Made by a program: the position numbers and the translations under genes
Notes under the pieces: generated by a model
The model's input: only the letters and a program-made list of their open reading frames with translations
The model's database searches: none
Told to the model about the DNA's origin: nothing
Assembly (NCBI RefSeq): GCF_011039085.1
Contig: NZ_JAAKEI010000026.1
Span: 1 to 37,331, forward strand
Reading direction: 5' to 3'
DNA from: Desulfovibrio sp. ZJ369
GTDB lineage: Bacteria; Desulfobacterota; Desulfovibrionia; Desulfovibrionales; Desulfovibrionaceae
DNA length: 37,331 nt
Shown here: in pieces, positions 31,198 to 37,331 of the stretch
Layout: every line of letters starts with the position of its first letter
Position numbering within the stretch: the stretch's first letter is position 1

Positions 31198-32647
31198 AAG
31201 CGTTGGGAGCCGGCCAGAAGGAGGAGGCCTTGCGTCCTTCCCGATCCAAGGCCCAGCCTCCAAGCCAGCCCAGCAGGGAAAGGGTGAAGCCCACAAAAAA
31301 AGGCGGAATCAGCGCGGCTTGTTCCCCCAGCAGAGGAGCGCCGGCAAGGCTTTTATGGGCCAGCAGATACCAGAGCATGCAGCTTGCAAAGCCCGCGATG
31401 CAACTTGTCCAGGCCGCCAGCGAGCTGCGCTTGCCGAAGCGCACCAGCGCCACATACGCCACCAGCACCGTGGCGCCCACAATACTCCAGCTCGTCGTGC
31501 AGAGCAGGGCAATAAGCTGCCCTTTGATCTGGGCGCAGCCGCCGGAAAGCAGGACGCAAAAGGCAATGCCCATCAGCCACATGGGCCGTGAGGCTTTGCG
31601 GCCCGGCAAATCCTCGGCAATGGCCGAAACCGCGATATGAAAAATGGCCGTGGCCGTGGAAAGCGAGGCTGAAACAATGGCCAGCACAAAAATCTGCAAG
31701 CCCACATTGGGCAGCAGCATTTTGACGAGCAGAGGCATCACGTCATCCGGCGAGGCCACTTCCGGCAAAATCAGGCGGGAAAGGGAAGCCACAAAATACG
31801 CGCCGCCTACCAGCACCGTCAGCACGAGCATGGCCAGGGGGGTGATTTTGTTCACCTGTCTGGCCGAGTTCAGGGCGAAATGACGCTGGATCATCTGCGG
31901 CTGCGCCCAGACGGCCACTGACGTGACCACCACCAAAGAGATGATGAACCACCCCTGCTCACCCCCGGAGAGCGCCAGAAATCCTTCATTGGCCTTGCCG
32001 GTCGGCGCAAGTTGCGCCAGAGCGGCAATGCCTTCAATGGGGCCGCCTGTTTTGCTGAACACGGCCCAGACCAGCATGCAGATGCCCACCAGCATGACAA
32101 AGCCCTGCATGGCTTCCGTGTACAGCACGCCGCGCAGTCCACCCACAAACACGGCAAAACCCACCAGGAGGGTTACCAGCCAGATCAGGATCCAGACGGG
32201 CAGCGGCAGGATCTGGGCCAGCAGGAGAGCTGCGCCCTTGATCACTGCGGAGGCATATACGCCAAGAAAAACCGCAAATAGCAGCGCCAGAGCTTTGCCC
32301 AGCAACGGGCTCTTATGCCCTTTGGCCAGGAGTTGGGTGGGGGTGCGGGCCTGGAGGTTGCGCTGGCAGACCCGCGTGGGCCACGCCAGAAAGCGATAGA
32401 CCATCCAGGTGCCGAGCCAGACGTTGCCCGCAGCCACCAGCAGCATTTGCAGGCCGTAAGCGTAGGCAAGGCCGCCGAAACCTACCAGGGCCACCGCGGA
32501 AATATAGGTCGCAACGTAGGCAAAGGCCTGGATGCCGAAGCCCACGCGGCCGGTGGTCAGGGCGTCATGCCCCTTTCCCTTGCGGGCCAGCCAGACGAAA
32601 ACAAGAATGTACGCCAGCCAGATCAGAGCGTCGAGCCACATGCTCAT
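31196..32647 (-). CDS. Sodium:solute symporter (SSS family)
   Basis: A 483-residue membrane protein with about 13 helices and the SSS-family layout of PanF/PutP. Marker blocks are VATYISAVALVGFGGLAYAY in helix 2-3, GGLRGVLYTEAMQGFVMLVG (the family signature region) and VSASLSTATAIFHIAVSAIA near the sodium site, where serines and threonines line the path. It imports a small organic solute with sodium; the substrate is not predictable. The start at 32647 overlaps the stop of the 40-residue gene upstream (ATGA); ATG 32641, six bases after AGGGG, is an equal alternative. The stop codon and last bases lie in a MITE-like repeat, so the C-terminus may have been altered by its insertion. Confidence 0.92.
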   Translation of the reverse strand: MSMWLDALIWLAYILVFVWLARKGKGHDALTTGRVGFGIQAFAYVATYISAVALVGFGGLAYAYGLQMLLVAAGNVWLGTWMVYRFLAWPTRVCQRNLQARTPTQLLAKGHKSPLLGKALALLFAVFLGVYASAVIKGAALLLAQILPLPVWILIWLVTLLVGFAVFVGGLRGVLYTEAMQGFVMLVGICMLVWAVFSKTGGPIEGIAALAQLAPTGKANEGFLALSGGEQGWFIISLVVVTSVAVWAQPQMIQRHFALNSARQVNKITPLAMLVLTVLVGGAYFVASLSRLILPEVASPDDVMPLLVKMLLPNVGLQIFVLAIVSASLSTATAIFHIAVSAIAEDLPGRKASRPMWLMGIAFCVLLSGGCAQIKGQLIALLCTTSWSIVGATVLVAYVALVRFGKRSSLAAWTSCIAGFASCMLWYLLAHKSLAGAPLLGEQAALIPPFFVGFTLSLLGWLGGWALDREGRKASSFWPAPNA

Positions 32648-32766
32648 CCCCTGCGCCGGGCTTGGCGCCCCAGGTGGAACAAGGCCAGCAGCAGAGAGCC
32701 TGCCAGGGAAAGAATGGCTGTGAGCACCGCGGCGTCAGCCAGCAAGAGAGTGGAAAAAATTTCCAT
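32644..32766 (-). CDS. 40-residue membrane protein, symporter small partner
   Basis: A short gene of 40 codons: MEIFSTLLLADAAVLTAILS, then a second hydrophobic run and a basic end (HLGRQARRRG). One membrane helix with a positive C-terminus puts its tail in the cytoplasm. AGGAG lies six bases ahead of ATG 32766 and its stop overlaps the symporter start, so translation is coupled. Small single-helix partners are known for several sodium symporters (for example MetS with MetP), and similar small accessory proteins precede SSS-type symporters in Desulfovibrio to my recollection. A role in assembly or stability of the transporter is expected. Confidence 0.8.
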   Translation of the reverse strand: MEIFSTLLLADAAVLTAILSLAGSLLLALFHLGRQARRRG

Positions 32767-32792
32767 AGCGACTCCTCGAAGTATGTTCAAGC

Positions 32793-32806
32793 GGCAAAAC
32801 TTTGCC
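32793..32806. promoter_or_regulatory. Small dyad upstream of the symporter pair
   Basis: GGCAAA-AC-TTTGCC is a perfect 6-2-6 inverted repeat 27 bases before ATG 32766. It could be the operator of the neighbouring TetR-family regulator or of another repressor, though TetR operators are usually longer. Confidence 0.35.
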
Positions 32807-32884
32807 AATCAAGCCGTGACCGGCCCGTTTGCGCCCGCCAGACCTGGGTTGCCCGACAATCCTGAATGTGAGCGCGTTACGGCA

Positions 32885-32915
32885 TAAAAAAACCGCCTGA
32901 CCCTCTGGTCGGCGG
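32885..32915 (-). terminator. Intrinsic terminator/attenuator before the symporter operon
   Basis: On the minus strand CCGCCGACC and GGTCAGGCGG pair with one bulged base around the loop AGAG, followed by seven T residues: a strong terminator. It lies about 120 bases ahead of the small membrane-protein gene. It may simply end the tetR transcript (180 bases downstream of its stop) or act as an attenuator. TGACCTCTG at 32976-32968 can pair with CAGAGGGTCA, which contains the loop and the 3' arm of the terminator, so an alternative antiterminator structure is possible. Confidence 0.75.
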
Positions 32916-33040
32916 CTGCTTCACTTGTCTGCGCTGTCTGCAAGTGCAACGCATACGGAGATCCGAACAGAGGTCAGTGACGGACTCTGACGGTAAAATA
33001 TCGAAAGAGGCGGAAAGTCTCATCGGCGACATTCATGATT
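32886..33040 (-). ncRNA. Candidate regulatory leader RNA
   Basis: A transcript starting from the promoter at 33045-33072 and ending at the terminator would be about 150 bases. It contains a CACTTG/CAAGTG hairpin (32922-32946) between the antiterminator segment (32968-32976) and the terminator, the layout of a riboswitch or protein-controlled attenuator. It matches no riboswitch consensus I know. It could instead be a stand-alone small RNA. Confidence 0.35.
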
Positions 33041-33044
33041 TCTC

Positions 33045-33072
33045 AATATCCTGAGCGGTTGATTTTTGTCAA
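33045..33072 (-). promoter_or_regulatory. Candidate sigma-70 promoter of the leader
   Basis: On the minus strand a perfect -35 hexamer TTGACA (33072-33067) is followed after 16 bases by GATATT (33050-33045), a four-of-six match to the -10 consensus. It lies 21 bases after the tetR stop codon and points toward the symporter operon. Confidence 0.45.
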
Positions 33073-33092
33073 TCCCGCATCATCGCCAGATG

Positions 33093-33668
33093 TCAGGCTT
33101 TGATGGAGCGGGCCACAAAGTCAAGGACCTCGCTGTACAGGGTGGGCAGGGCGTAGGGCGTGAGCACCCGCGTCCGGTTGGCTCCCACCATGAGCGAAAT
33201 AATCACCTGAGCCGTGGCTTTGCTGTCCACATTGGCCAGGCTGCCGTCATTGACGCCGCGCGCGATCAAAGCTTCCAGCTCCTGATGCACCTGCGCGAAC
33301 ATGGAATCCATCAGATCGCGGTCCGTCTTGGTCTTCATGTCGCTGTACGGCGAGCAGCGCACCAAAACCAGCCAGTTGGAATTTTTATCAATGGAAAAAT
33401 CCAGATAGGCTTTGCAGAAGAGCATCACGGCTTCAAAGCCGGAGTCCGCGTCAAGCGTCGCTTCCCGCAGTTTGACCAGAAAGTGCTCCAGTACGTCCAG
33501 ACCTGAGGCCAGGAAAAGCTTTTCCTTGTTGCCGTAGTGGTGGGTCAGCAGGCCTAGGGCCACGCCGGCGCGATCGGATATTTTTTTGAATGTGGTTTCC
33601 ACATAGCCGTATTCGCCGAAAAGATCCTTGGCCGCCTGGAGCAATGCTTCTTTTTTGCTTTTATTCAT
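33093..33668 (-). CDS. TetR/AcrR-family transcriptional regulator
   Basis: A 191-residue repressor-type protein. The N-terminal helix-turn-helix is classic TetR: ALLQAAKDLFGEYGYVETTF, then KKISDRAGVALGLLTHHYGN with KEKLFLA following. The C-terminal ligand-binding helices (about 50-191) are unassigned. Start ATG 33668 is preferred since it places the DNA-binding helix 1 directly after MNKSKKE; the longer frame upstream lacks a site. It lies between lon and the symporter operon, all on the minus strand, so control of the symporter is likely but unproven; the dyad at 32793-32806 is a possible target. The ligand is unknown. Confidence 0.9.
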   Translation of the reverse strand: MNKSKKEALLQAAKDLFGEYGYVETTFKKISDRAGVALGLLTHHYGNKEKLFLASGLDVLEHFLVKLREATLDADSGFEAVMLFCKAYLDFSIDKNSNWLVLVRCSPYSDMKTKTDRDLMDSMFAQVHQELEALIARGVNDGSLANVDSKATAQVIISLMVGANRTRVLTPYALPTLYSEVLDFVARSIKA

Positions 33669-33762
33669 AAGTGTGCAGTGGGCGCTGGTTGGAGCGAAAG
33701 TGTAACACAACCGGGGCGTATGGCTTACCGTCCGGTGGGCCTAAAGTCAATAAAGAACCGGC

Positions 33763-33791
33763 AGGGCTGCCGCATTGTATGCGTCAGCCCT
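33763..33791 (-). terminator. Terminator of the lon gene
   Basis: On the minus strand GGGCTGACGCAT and ATGCGGCAGCCC pair over 12 bases with one mismatch around the loop ACA, followed by a T-rich tail (TTCTTTATT). It lies 14 bases after the protease stop codon and separates lon from tetR. Confidence 0.7.
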
Positions 33792-33804
33792 GAAAGAACC
33801 GGGC

Positions 33805-36246
33805 TTAGCCCTTGCGGCTGCGCCGGAAGGCGTTTTGCGCGTAGTCGCCAAGACGTTCCAGGCGTCTGTCCACAAGGGCATAGAGGCTGCCGGGCGTGAA
33901 ACTGCCGTTTTTGCGCCGCCTGCCGGCGGGCATTCCCGTCAGCAGGGTAAGCGCCTCTTCAATGCGACGGACCGGGTAAATGGCGAACTGTTTCTTTTCC
34001 ACAGCCTGAAGCACATCCGGGGCAAGCATCAAATGGTCCACATTGTCCCTGGGAATGATCACCCCTTGCGAGCCGGTAAGCCCGTGCCGGGCGCAAACTT
34101 TGTAAAAACCCTCAATCTTGCGCGTGACCCCGCCCACAGCCATGATCTGGCCGGAATGGCTGACCGCTCCGGTAAAAGCCAGATCCAGGCGCACGGGCAC
34201 ATCCGCCAGTGCCGAGAGCAAGGCCGCAAGCTCGGCCCCAGAGGCCGAATCGCCTTCAATGCCCGCGTAACTCTGTTCAAAATACAGCGAGCCGGAAAGC
34301 ACCAGAGGTTTTTTCCGGGCAAAAAGATCCGTCAAATAGCTTTTGAGGATCATCATGGCCTTGGTATGGATGGGGCCGCCCAGCTCAGCCTCGCGCTCCA
34401 GATCAATGATGCCTTCATGCCCCACGCCCACAGTGCAGGAAATACGATGCGGCAGACCGAACTCAAAGTCGCCGTGCCAGGTGACGGACAGGCCGTTGAC
34501 CTGGCCCACGGCCGAGCCCGAAGTGCGCACCTTGATCATCTCGCGGTCGTATTCTTCCATAAAGATTTCTTCGACCAGATTAACGCGATAGGTGCGCGCG
34601 GCATACGCTTCTTCGAGGATGGCGGCGCTGACGACCGGGATTTGGCGCATTTCGGCCAGGGCCGCCGCCTCGATCATCATCTCGCGCAACAAGGGAAATT
34701 TGAGTGAAAGGCGGCGTTGATCCTCACAGATATGGGAACCGAGATCAATAAGCCAGGCCAGCGCCGTGCGATCAAAGGGGCGCAGCTTGTTTTCCTCAAC
34801 GATCATGGCGATCTGGGTCAGATAGGCACGGATGCCCAGGGCATTGCGCTCGGTCACGTCGGCCATATGCGCTTTGATCCGGAAAAGCTTGGCAAAACGG
34901 TCGTCATTGACCAGCAGGCTTTCGTAGAGATCTTCAGCGCCGATCAAGACCACTTTGAGATTGAGAGCCAGGGGTTCGGGCATGATGCCCTTGGTGCGGA
35001 TGGCCGTATCCGAGCTTTCGCCCGTGTCTTCAATGCGGGCCAGATTGGAACGCAGCGCCCGCAGCAATCCTTCCCAAGCGTTGGGGTGCTGGAGCAGATC
35101 CTCAATGTGCAGAACCAGAAAACCGCCGTTGGCTTTCTGCAGGCTGCCCGCCTTGATCAGCGTGAAGTCCGTGACCAGGGCGCCCATTTCCGATTCGCGC
35201 TCCACGCTGCCCAGCAGATTGACGGCCGTGGGATGATCCTCGACTACAATGGGCGCGCCGGAAAGCCCGGCGTTGTCCACCAGCAGATTGACCTCATAGC
35301 GATAGAAGATATTTTCCGGCGCGGGCAGCGGATGGCCTTCGCCGGGGCCCGGGTTGGGCGGGCTTTCGCGGGGCAGAAAGGCCTCGGTGTTTTTCAGGAT
35401 GTCTTCGCGCAGCGCGTCAAAATACTCCCGCAGGCCGGGAACCGGGCAGGCTTTGAGGATGCGCTGGCGCGCCGGGGCAAGCAATGCGTCCAGCACCTGG
35501 CCCATGACCTGGCGTTCCAGACCGCGCTCGTCATCGTGAAAGGATTCTTCGGCACGGTTCAACTGGCGCATAAAACCGGCCATTGCCTGCACAAGATTGT
35601 CCCCGCGGCGTTTGAGGTTCAGGCGCACGGTATTGTCCAGCCGCTCGAACTCTTCTTCGCTCAGGCGTTTGCCTTCCACCAGCGGATACAGGGTCAGAGC
35701 GCCGTTTTCATCCATATCCAGGTTAAAGCCCTTGTGCACTGCCACGGAATTCATTTTATGCAGGAGGCCCATGCGCACGTTCTGGAACTGGTCCACCAGC
35801 TTGGCCCGCTGCTTGACATAGGTGGCCGCTTCAAAGCGGCGGTTCAGCTCTTTGCCGATGGCTTCCAGGGCTTCTTGCAACAACTGCTTGAATTTTTTCC
35901 CCTGTCCCGCGGGCAGGGAGAGCAGGGTGGGCCGATCGGGATCCGAGAAATTATGCACATAGACCAGATCCGGGGGCGTTGCCGCCTTGCGGGCCTGGGG
36001 CCGCAGATAGGACAGGAGCATGTAGCTGCGGCCAAGATCCGGCTCGCCGGAAAGGTAGACATTATATCCGCCCGCGCGGATTTGCAGCGCCAGATCCAGA
36101 GCCTGCATGGCGCGCGGCTGAAAAATATTTTTGCGGCCGTTGCCGTTGCGCGGCAACGGAATGGCGCGGCTGTCGTCCCAGGGAATGCGCGCGGGATCGA
36201 ATGTGGCGTGCAGGCGGGACGTGGGCAGGGGGGTGATGCTGGGCAT
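33805..36246 (-). CDS. LonB-like ATP-dependent protease
   Basis: An 813-residue AAA+ protease related to LonB and the YcbZ-type Lon relatives, cytoplasmic. The Lon protease domain is complete: Ser667 in GDSASGAELAALLSAL and Lys710 in VGGVTRKIEGF, 43 residues apart as in E. coli Lon. The N-terminal ATPase region has the degenerate P-loop SGEPDLGRSYM, with arginine where lysine is usual, which is common in this subfamily. The middle includes a long helical insert (about 130-270) and the NGGFLVLHIEDLL block. There is no N-terminal Lon substrate domain. It begins 12 bases after the hemC stop, so the two genes are co-transcribed, though no functional tie is known. Confidence 0.93.
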   Translation of the reverse strand: MPSITPLPTSRLHATFDPARIPWDDSRAIPLPRNGNGRKNIFQPRAMQALDLALQIRAGGYNVYLSGEPDLGRSYMLLSYLRPQARKAATPPDLVYVHNFSDPDRPTLLSLPAGQGKKFKQLLQEALEAIGKELNRRFEAATYVKQRAKLVDQFQNVRMGLLHKMNSVAVHKGFNLDMDENGALTLYPLVEGKRLSEEEFERLDNTVRLNLKRRGDNLVQAMAGFMRQLNRAEESFHDDERGLERQVMGQVLDALLAPARQRILKACPVPGLREYFDALREDILKNTEAFLPRESPPNPGPGEGHPLPAPENIFYRYEVNLLVDNAGLSGAPIVVEDHPTAVNLLGSVERESEMGALVTDFTLIKAGSLQKANGGFLVLHIEDLLQHPNAWEGLLRALRSNLARIEDTGESSDTAIRTKGIMPEPLALNLKVVLIGAEDLYESLLVNDDRFAKLFRIKAHMADVTERNALGIRAYLTQIAMIVEENKLRPFDRTALAWLIDLGSHICEDQRRLSLKFPLLREMMIEAAALAEMRQIPVVSAAILEEAYAARTYRVNLVEEIFMEEYDREMIKVRTSGSAVGQVNGLSVTWHGDFEFGLPHRISCTVGVGHEGIIDLEREAELGGPIHTKAMMILKSYLTDLFARKKPLVLSGSLYFEQSYAGIEGDSASGAELAALLSALADVPVRLDLAFTGAVSHSGQIMAVGGVTRKIEGFYKVCARHGLTGSQGVIIPRDNVDHLMLAPDVLQAVEKKQFAIYPVRRIEEALTLLTGMPAGRRRKNGSFTPGSLYALVDRRLERLGDYAQNAFRRSRKG

Positions 36247-36258
36247 AGAGTCTGTTTT

Positions 36259-37194
36259 TCAGTGGTGTGGTTGATAGAGTTTTTCCAAAATGGCGCGGCC
36301 GCCTTTGTCCAACAGGTCGCGGGCCAGTTCCTGCCCCAGATGGCGGGCCTCGGAGGCCGGGCCGCTTTTTTCTCCACGCAGAATCAGGCTGCCGTCCACC
36401 TCGGCCACCAGACCGTCGAGGCGCACGGTCTCGGCGTCCGGCAGACGGGCGTGCCCGGCAATGGGCACCTGGCAGCCGCCCTCCAGGCCGGCGAGAAAGC
36501 CGCGTTCGGCCTCCACGCAGACGCGGGTTGCGCTGTCTTCCAGCAGGGCCAGCACGCCGAACAGATCATAATCATCGTCGCGACATTCAATGCCCAGCGC
36601 GCCCTGACCCACGGCGGGCACAAAATCGTGGGGATCAAGGGGCTGCATTTTCGGGGCGCTCAAGCCAAGGCGGGCCAGACCGGCTGAAGCCAGGATAATG
36701 GCGTCATAGTGGCCTTCCTGCAATCTGCGCAGCCGGGTATCGACATTGCCGCGCAGGCTCAGGATTTGCAGATCCGGCCGGGATGCCAGCAGTTGGGCCT
36801 GCCGCCGCAGGCTGCTGGTGCCCACGCGCGCGCCCTGGGGCAAGTCCGCCACGCTCTCATAGCTCATGGAAAGAAAACAGTCCGAGCATACCTCGCGTTG
36901 CGGCACGCAGCCCAGAAGCAGCCCGTCAGGCAGGAACATGGGCACGTCCTTGATGCTGTGCACCGCCAGATCCGCGCGGCCGTCCAGCAGGGCCTCCTCA
37001 ATTTCCTTGACGAAAAGGCCCTTGCCGCCCACCTTTGAGAGCGGCACATCCAGAATCACGTCGCCCCTGGTCTTGATGACGTTAAGCGAGATATCCAGGC
37101 CCGGTTGCAGGGCGAGCAGACGGCTTTTGACGTGTTCGGCCTGCCAGAGCGCCAGACGGCTGCCGCGGGTGGCAATAACGAGGGTGTCGCGCAT
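36259..37194 (-). CDS. hemC: Porphobilinogen deaminase (hydroxymethylbilane synthase)
   Basis: A 311-residue enzyme of tetrapyrrole synthesis that joins four porphobilinogen units into hydroxymethylbilane in the cytoplasm, feeding heme, siroheme and corrinoid production. Family blocks are complete: IATRGSRLALWQAEHVK, KTRGDVILDVPLSKVGGKGL, FVKEIEEALLDG, DLAVHSIKDVP, GTSSLRRQAQL, LRGNVDTRL and VGQGALGIECR. The cofactor cysteine is Cys241 in LEGGCQVPIAG, close to Cys242 of the E. coli enzyme. AGGA precedes ATG 37194 by eight bases. An IS630-type element ends only about 10 bases ahead of the start, so the original promoter has been separated from the gene. It is followed 12 bases later by the Lon-type protease gene. 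Confidence 0.97.
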   Translation of the reverse strand: MRDTLVIATRGSRLALWQAEHVKSRLLALQPGLDISLNVIKTRGDVILDVPLSKVGGKGLFVKEIEEALLDGRADLAVHSIKDVPMFLPDGLLLGCVPQREVCSDCFLSMSYESVADLPQGARVGTSSLRRQAQLLASRPDLQILSLRGNVDTRLRRLQEGHYDAIILASAGLARLGLSAPKMQPLDPHDFVPAVGQGALGIECRDDDYDLFGVLALLEDSATRVCVEAERGFLAGLEGGCQVPIAGHARLPDAETVRLDGLVAEVDGSLILRGEKSGPASEARHLGQELARDLLDKGGRAILEKLYQPHH

Positions 37195-37202
37195 GCTTAC
37201 GT

Positions 37203-37331
37203 CCTAGAGCAGATTAACTTTAAATTTTTTCATACCCGCACGATTCAAACCAGCCCTGGGCATCATTCTGTGTGATCATGCTCAGGGCTTTCGCTACTAC
37301 CGCATAAAGCTCTTCATGGGTACGGGCCTTC
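37203..37331 (-). mobile_element. IS630-family insertion sequence, 3' end (continues beyond window)
   Basis: The segment from the terminal repeat (TAGAGCAGATTAACTTTAA, 37204-37222) to the window edge is the end of an IS630-type element with the transposase tail inside. Such elements insert at TA, and TA is present at the boundary with hemC. The other end lies outside the window. Confidence 0.7.
37220..37331 (-). CDS. IS630-family transposase, C-terminal fragment
   Basis: The last 36 residues of a frame entering from the right edge: KARTHEELYAVVAKALSMIT, then QNDAQGWFESCGYEKI and a TAA stop at 37220-37222. The pattern of an A-R-T helix and a final D-x-x-x-W-F-x-x-C-G-Y is typical of one IS630 transposase group. 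The DDE catalytic residues lie outside the window, so integrity of the gene cannot be judged. The stop lies within the terminal repeat region. Confidence 0.72.
   Translation of the reverse strand, partial: KARTHEELYAVVAKALSMITQNDAQGWFESCGYEKI

Larger units (their letters stand above)
32767..33092 (-). other. Leader region of the symporter operon
   Basis: About 326 bases without a convincing protein gene, between tetR and the symporter pair. It contains a promoter-like TTGACA, a hairpin, a terminator with a competing antiterminator, and a small dyad next to the first gene; these are listed separately. A 20-codon frame (start about 33034) exists near the 5' end but has no clear ribosome-binding site. 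Confidence 0.6.

Noticed and set aside
32795..32812. Sigma-54-like TGGCA...TTGC sequence before the symporter pair
   Set aside because: The GG and GC elements are 9 bases apart instead of 10, and the match arises from the GGCAAA/TTTGCC dyad.
34717..36687. Plus-strand open frame (656 codons) opposite lon and hemC
   Set aside because: It spans two firmly identified genes on the other strand and shows no family resemblance.

Overview
The window is GC-rich, densely packed delta-proteobacterial sequence, most like Desulfovibrio or a close relative. This rests on the gene content (a TAXI-type TRAP transporter, LonB-like protease, hemC and eukaryote-type GlgB), the base composition and the look of the proteins. 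It is an inference, not a database result.

Region 1 (about 1-7281) is an accessory element lying against the 3' end of a tRNA-Pro(GGG) gene (7282-7358, minus strand). From the tRNA side it holds two small regulator-like genes (6679-5786), an AT-rich orphan gene on the plus strand (4381-5691), and a minus-strand operon. That operon encodes a Ycf46-like AAA+ ATPase split by a -1 frameshift, a DUF1257 (Ycf35-like) protein, a DUF2997 protein, two hypotheticals, a Cas4/RecB-like PD-(D/E)XK nuclease and an ERF-family single-strand annealing protein that runs off the left edge. No integrase is visible, so the element continues to the left or is decayed.

Region 2 (7418-9463) is glgB, the glycogen branching enzyme.

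Region 3 (9755-26710) is a compact, co-directional minus-strand operon and the most unusual locus here. In transcription order it encodes: a glycine-zipper lipoprotein; a membrane-anchored trypsin-like protease; SrfA-, SrfB- and SrfC-like proteins (SrfB has actin/Hsp70-type ATPase motifs, SrfC is a P-loop GTPase); a single-pass protein with Sel1-like repeats; a secreted von Willebrand A protein; a LolD/MacB-like ATPase with an FtsX/MacB-like permease; a secreted SUMF1/FGE-fold protein with a coiled-coil tail; and a beta-hydroxyacid dehydrogenase. The mix of cytoplasmic nucleotide switches, single-pass proline-rich proteins, periplasmic modules and a lipoprotein suggests an undescribed envelope-spanning machine.

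Region 4 (27019-30918, plus strand) is a TAXI-type TRAP cassette: binding protein, internal terminator, DUF1850 protein and fused 4TM/12TM permease. Region 5 (31196-33668, minus strand) is a sodium:solute symporter with a 40-residue membrane partner, behind a leader that can form a terminator and a competing antiterminator; a TetR-family regulator lies upstream. Region 6 (33805-37194, minus strand) holds a LonB-like protease and hemC. The window ends in the 3' end of an IS630-family element inserted just upstream of the hemC ribosome-binding site.
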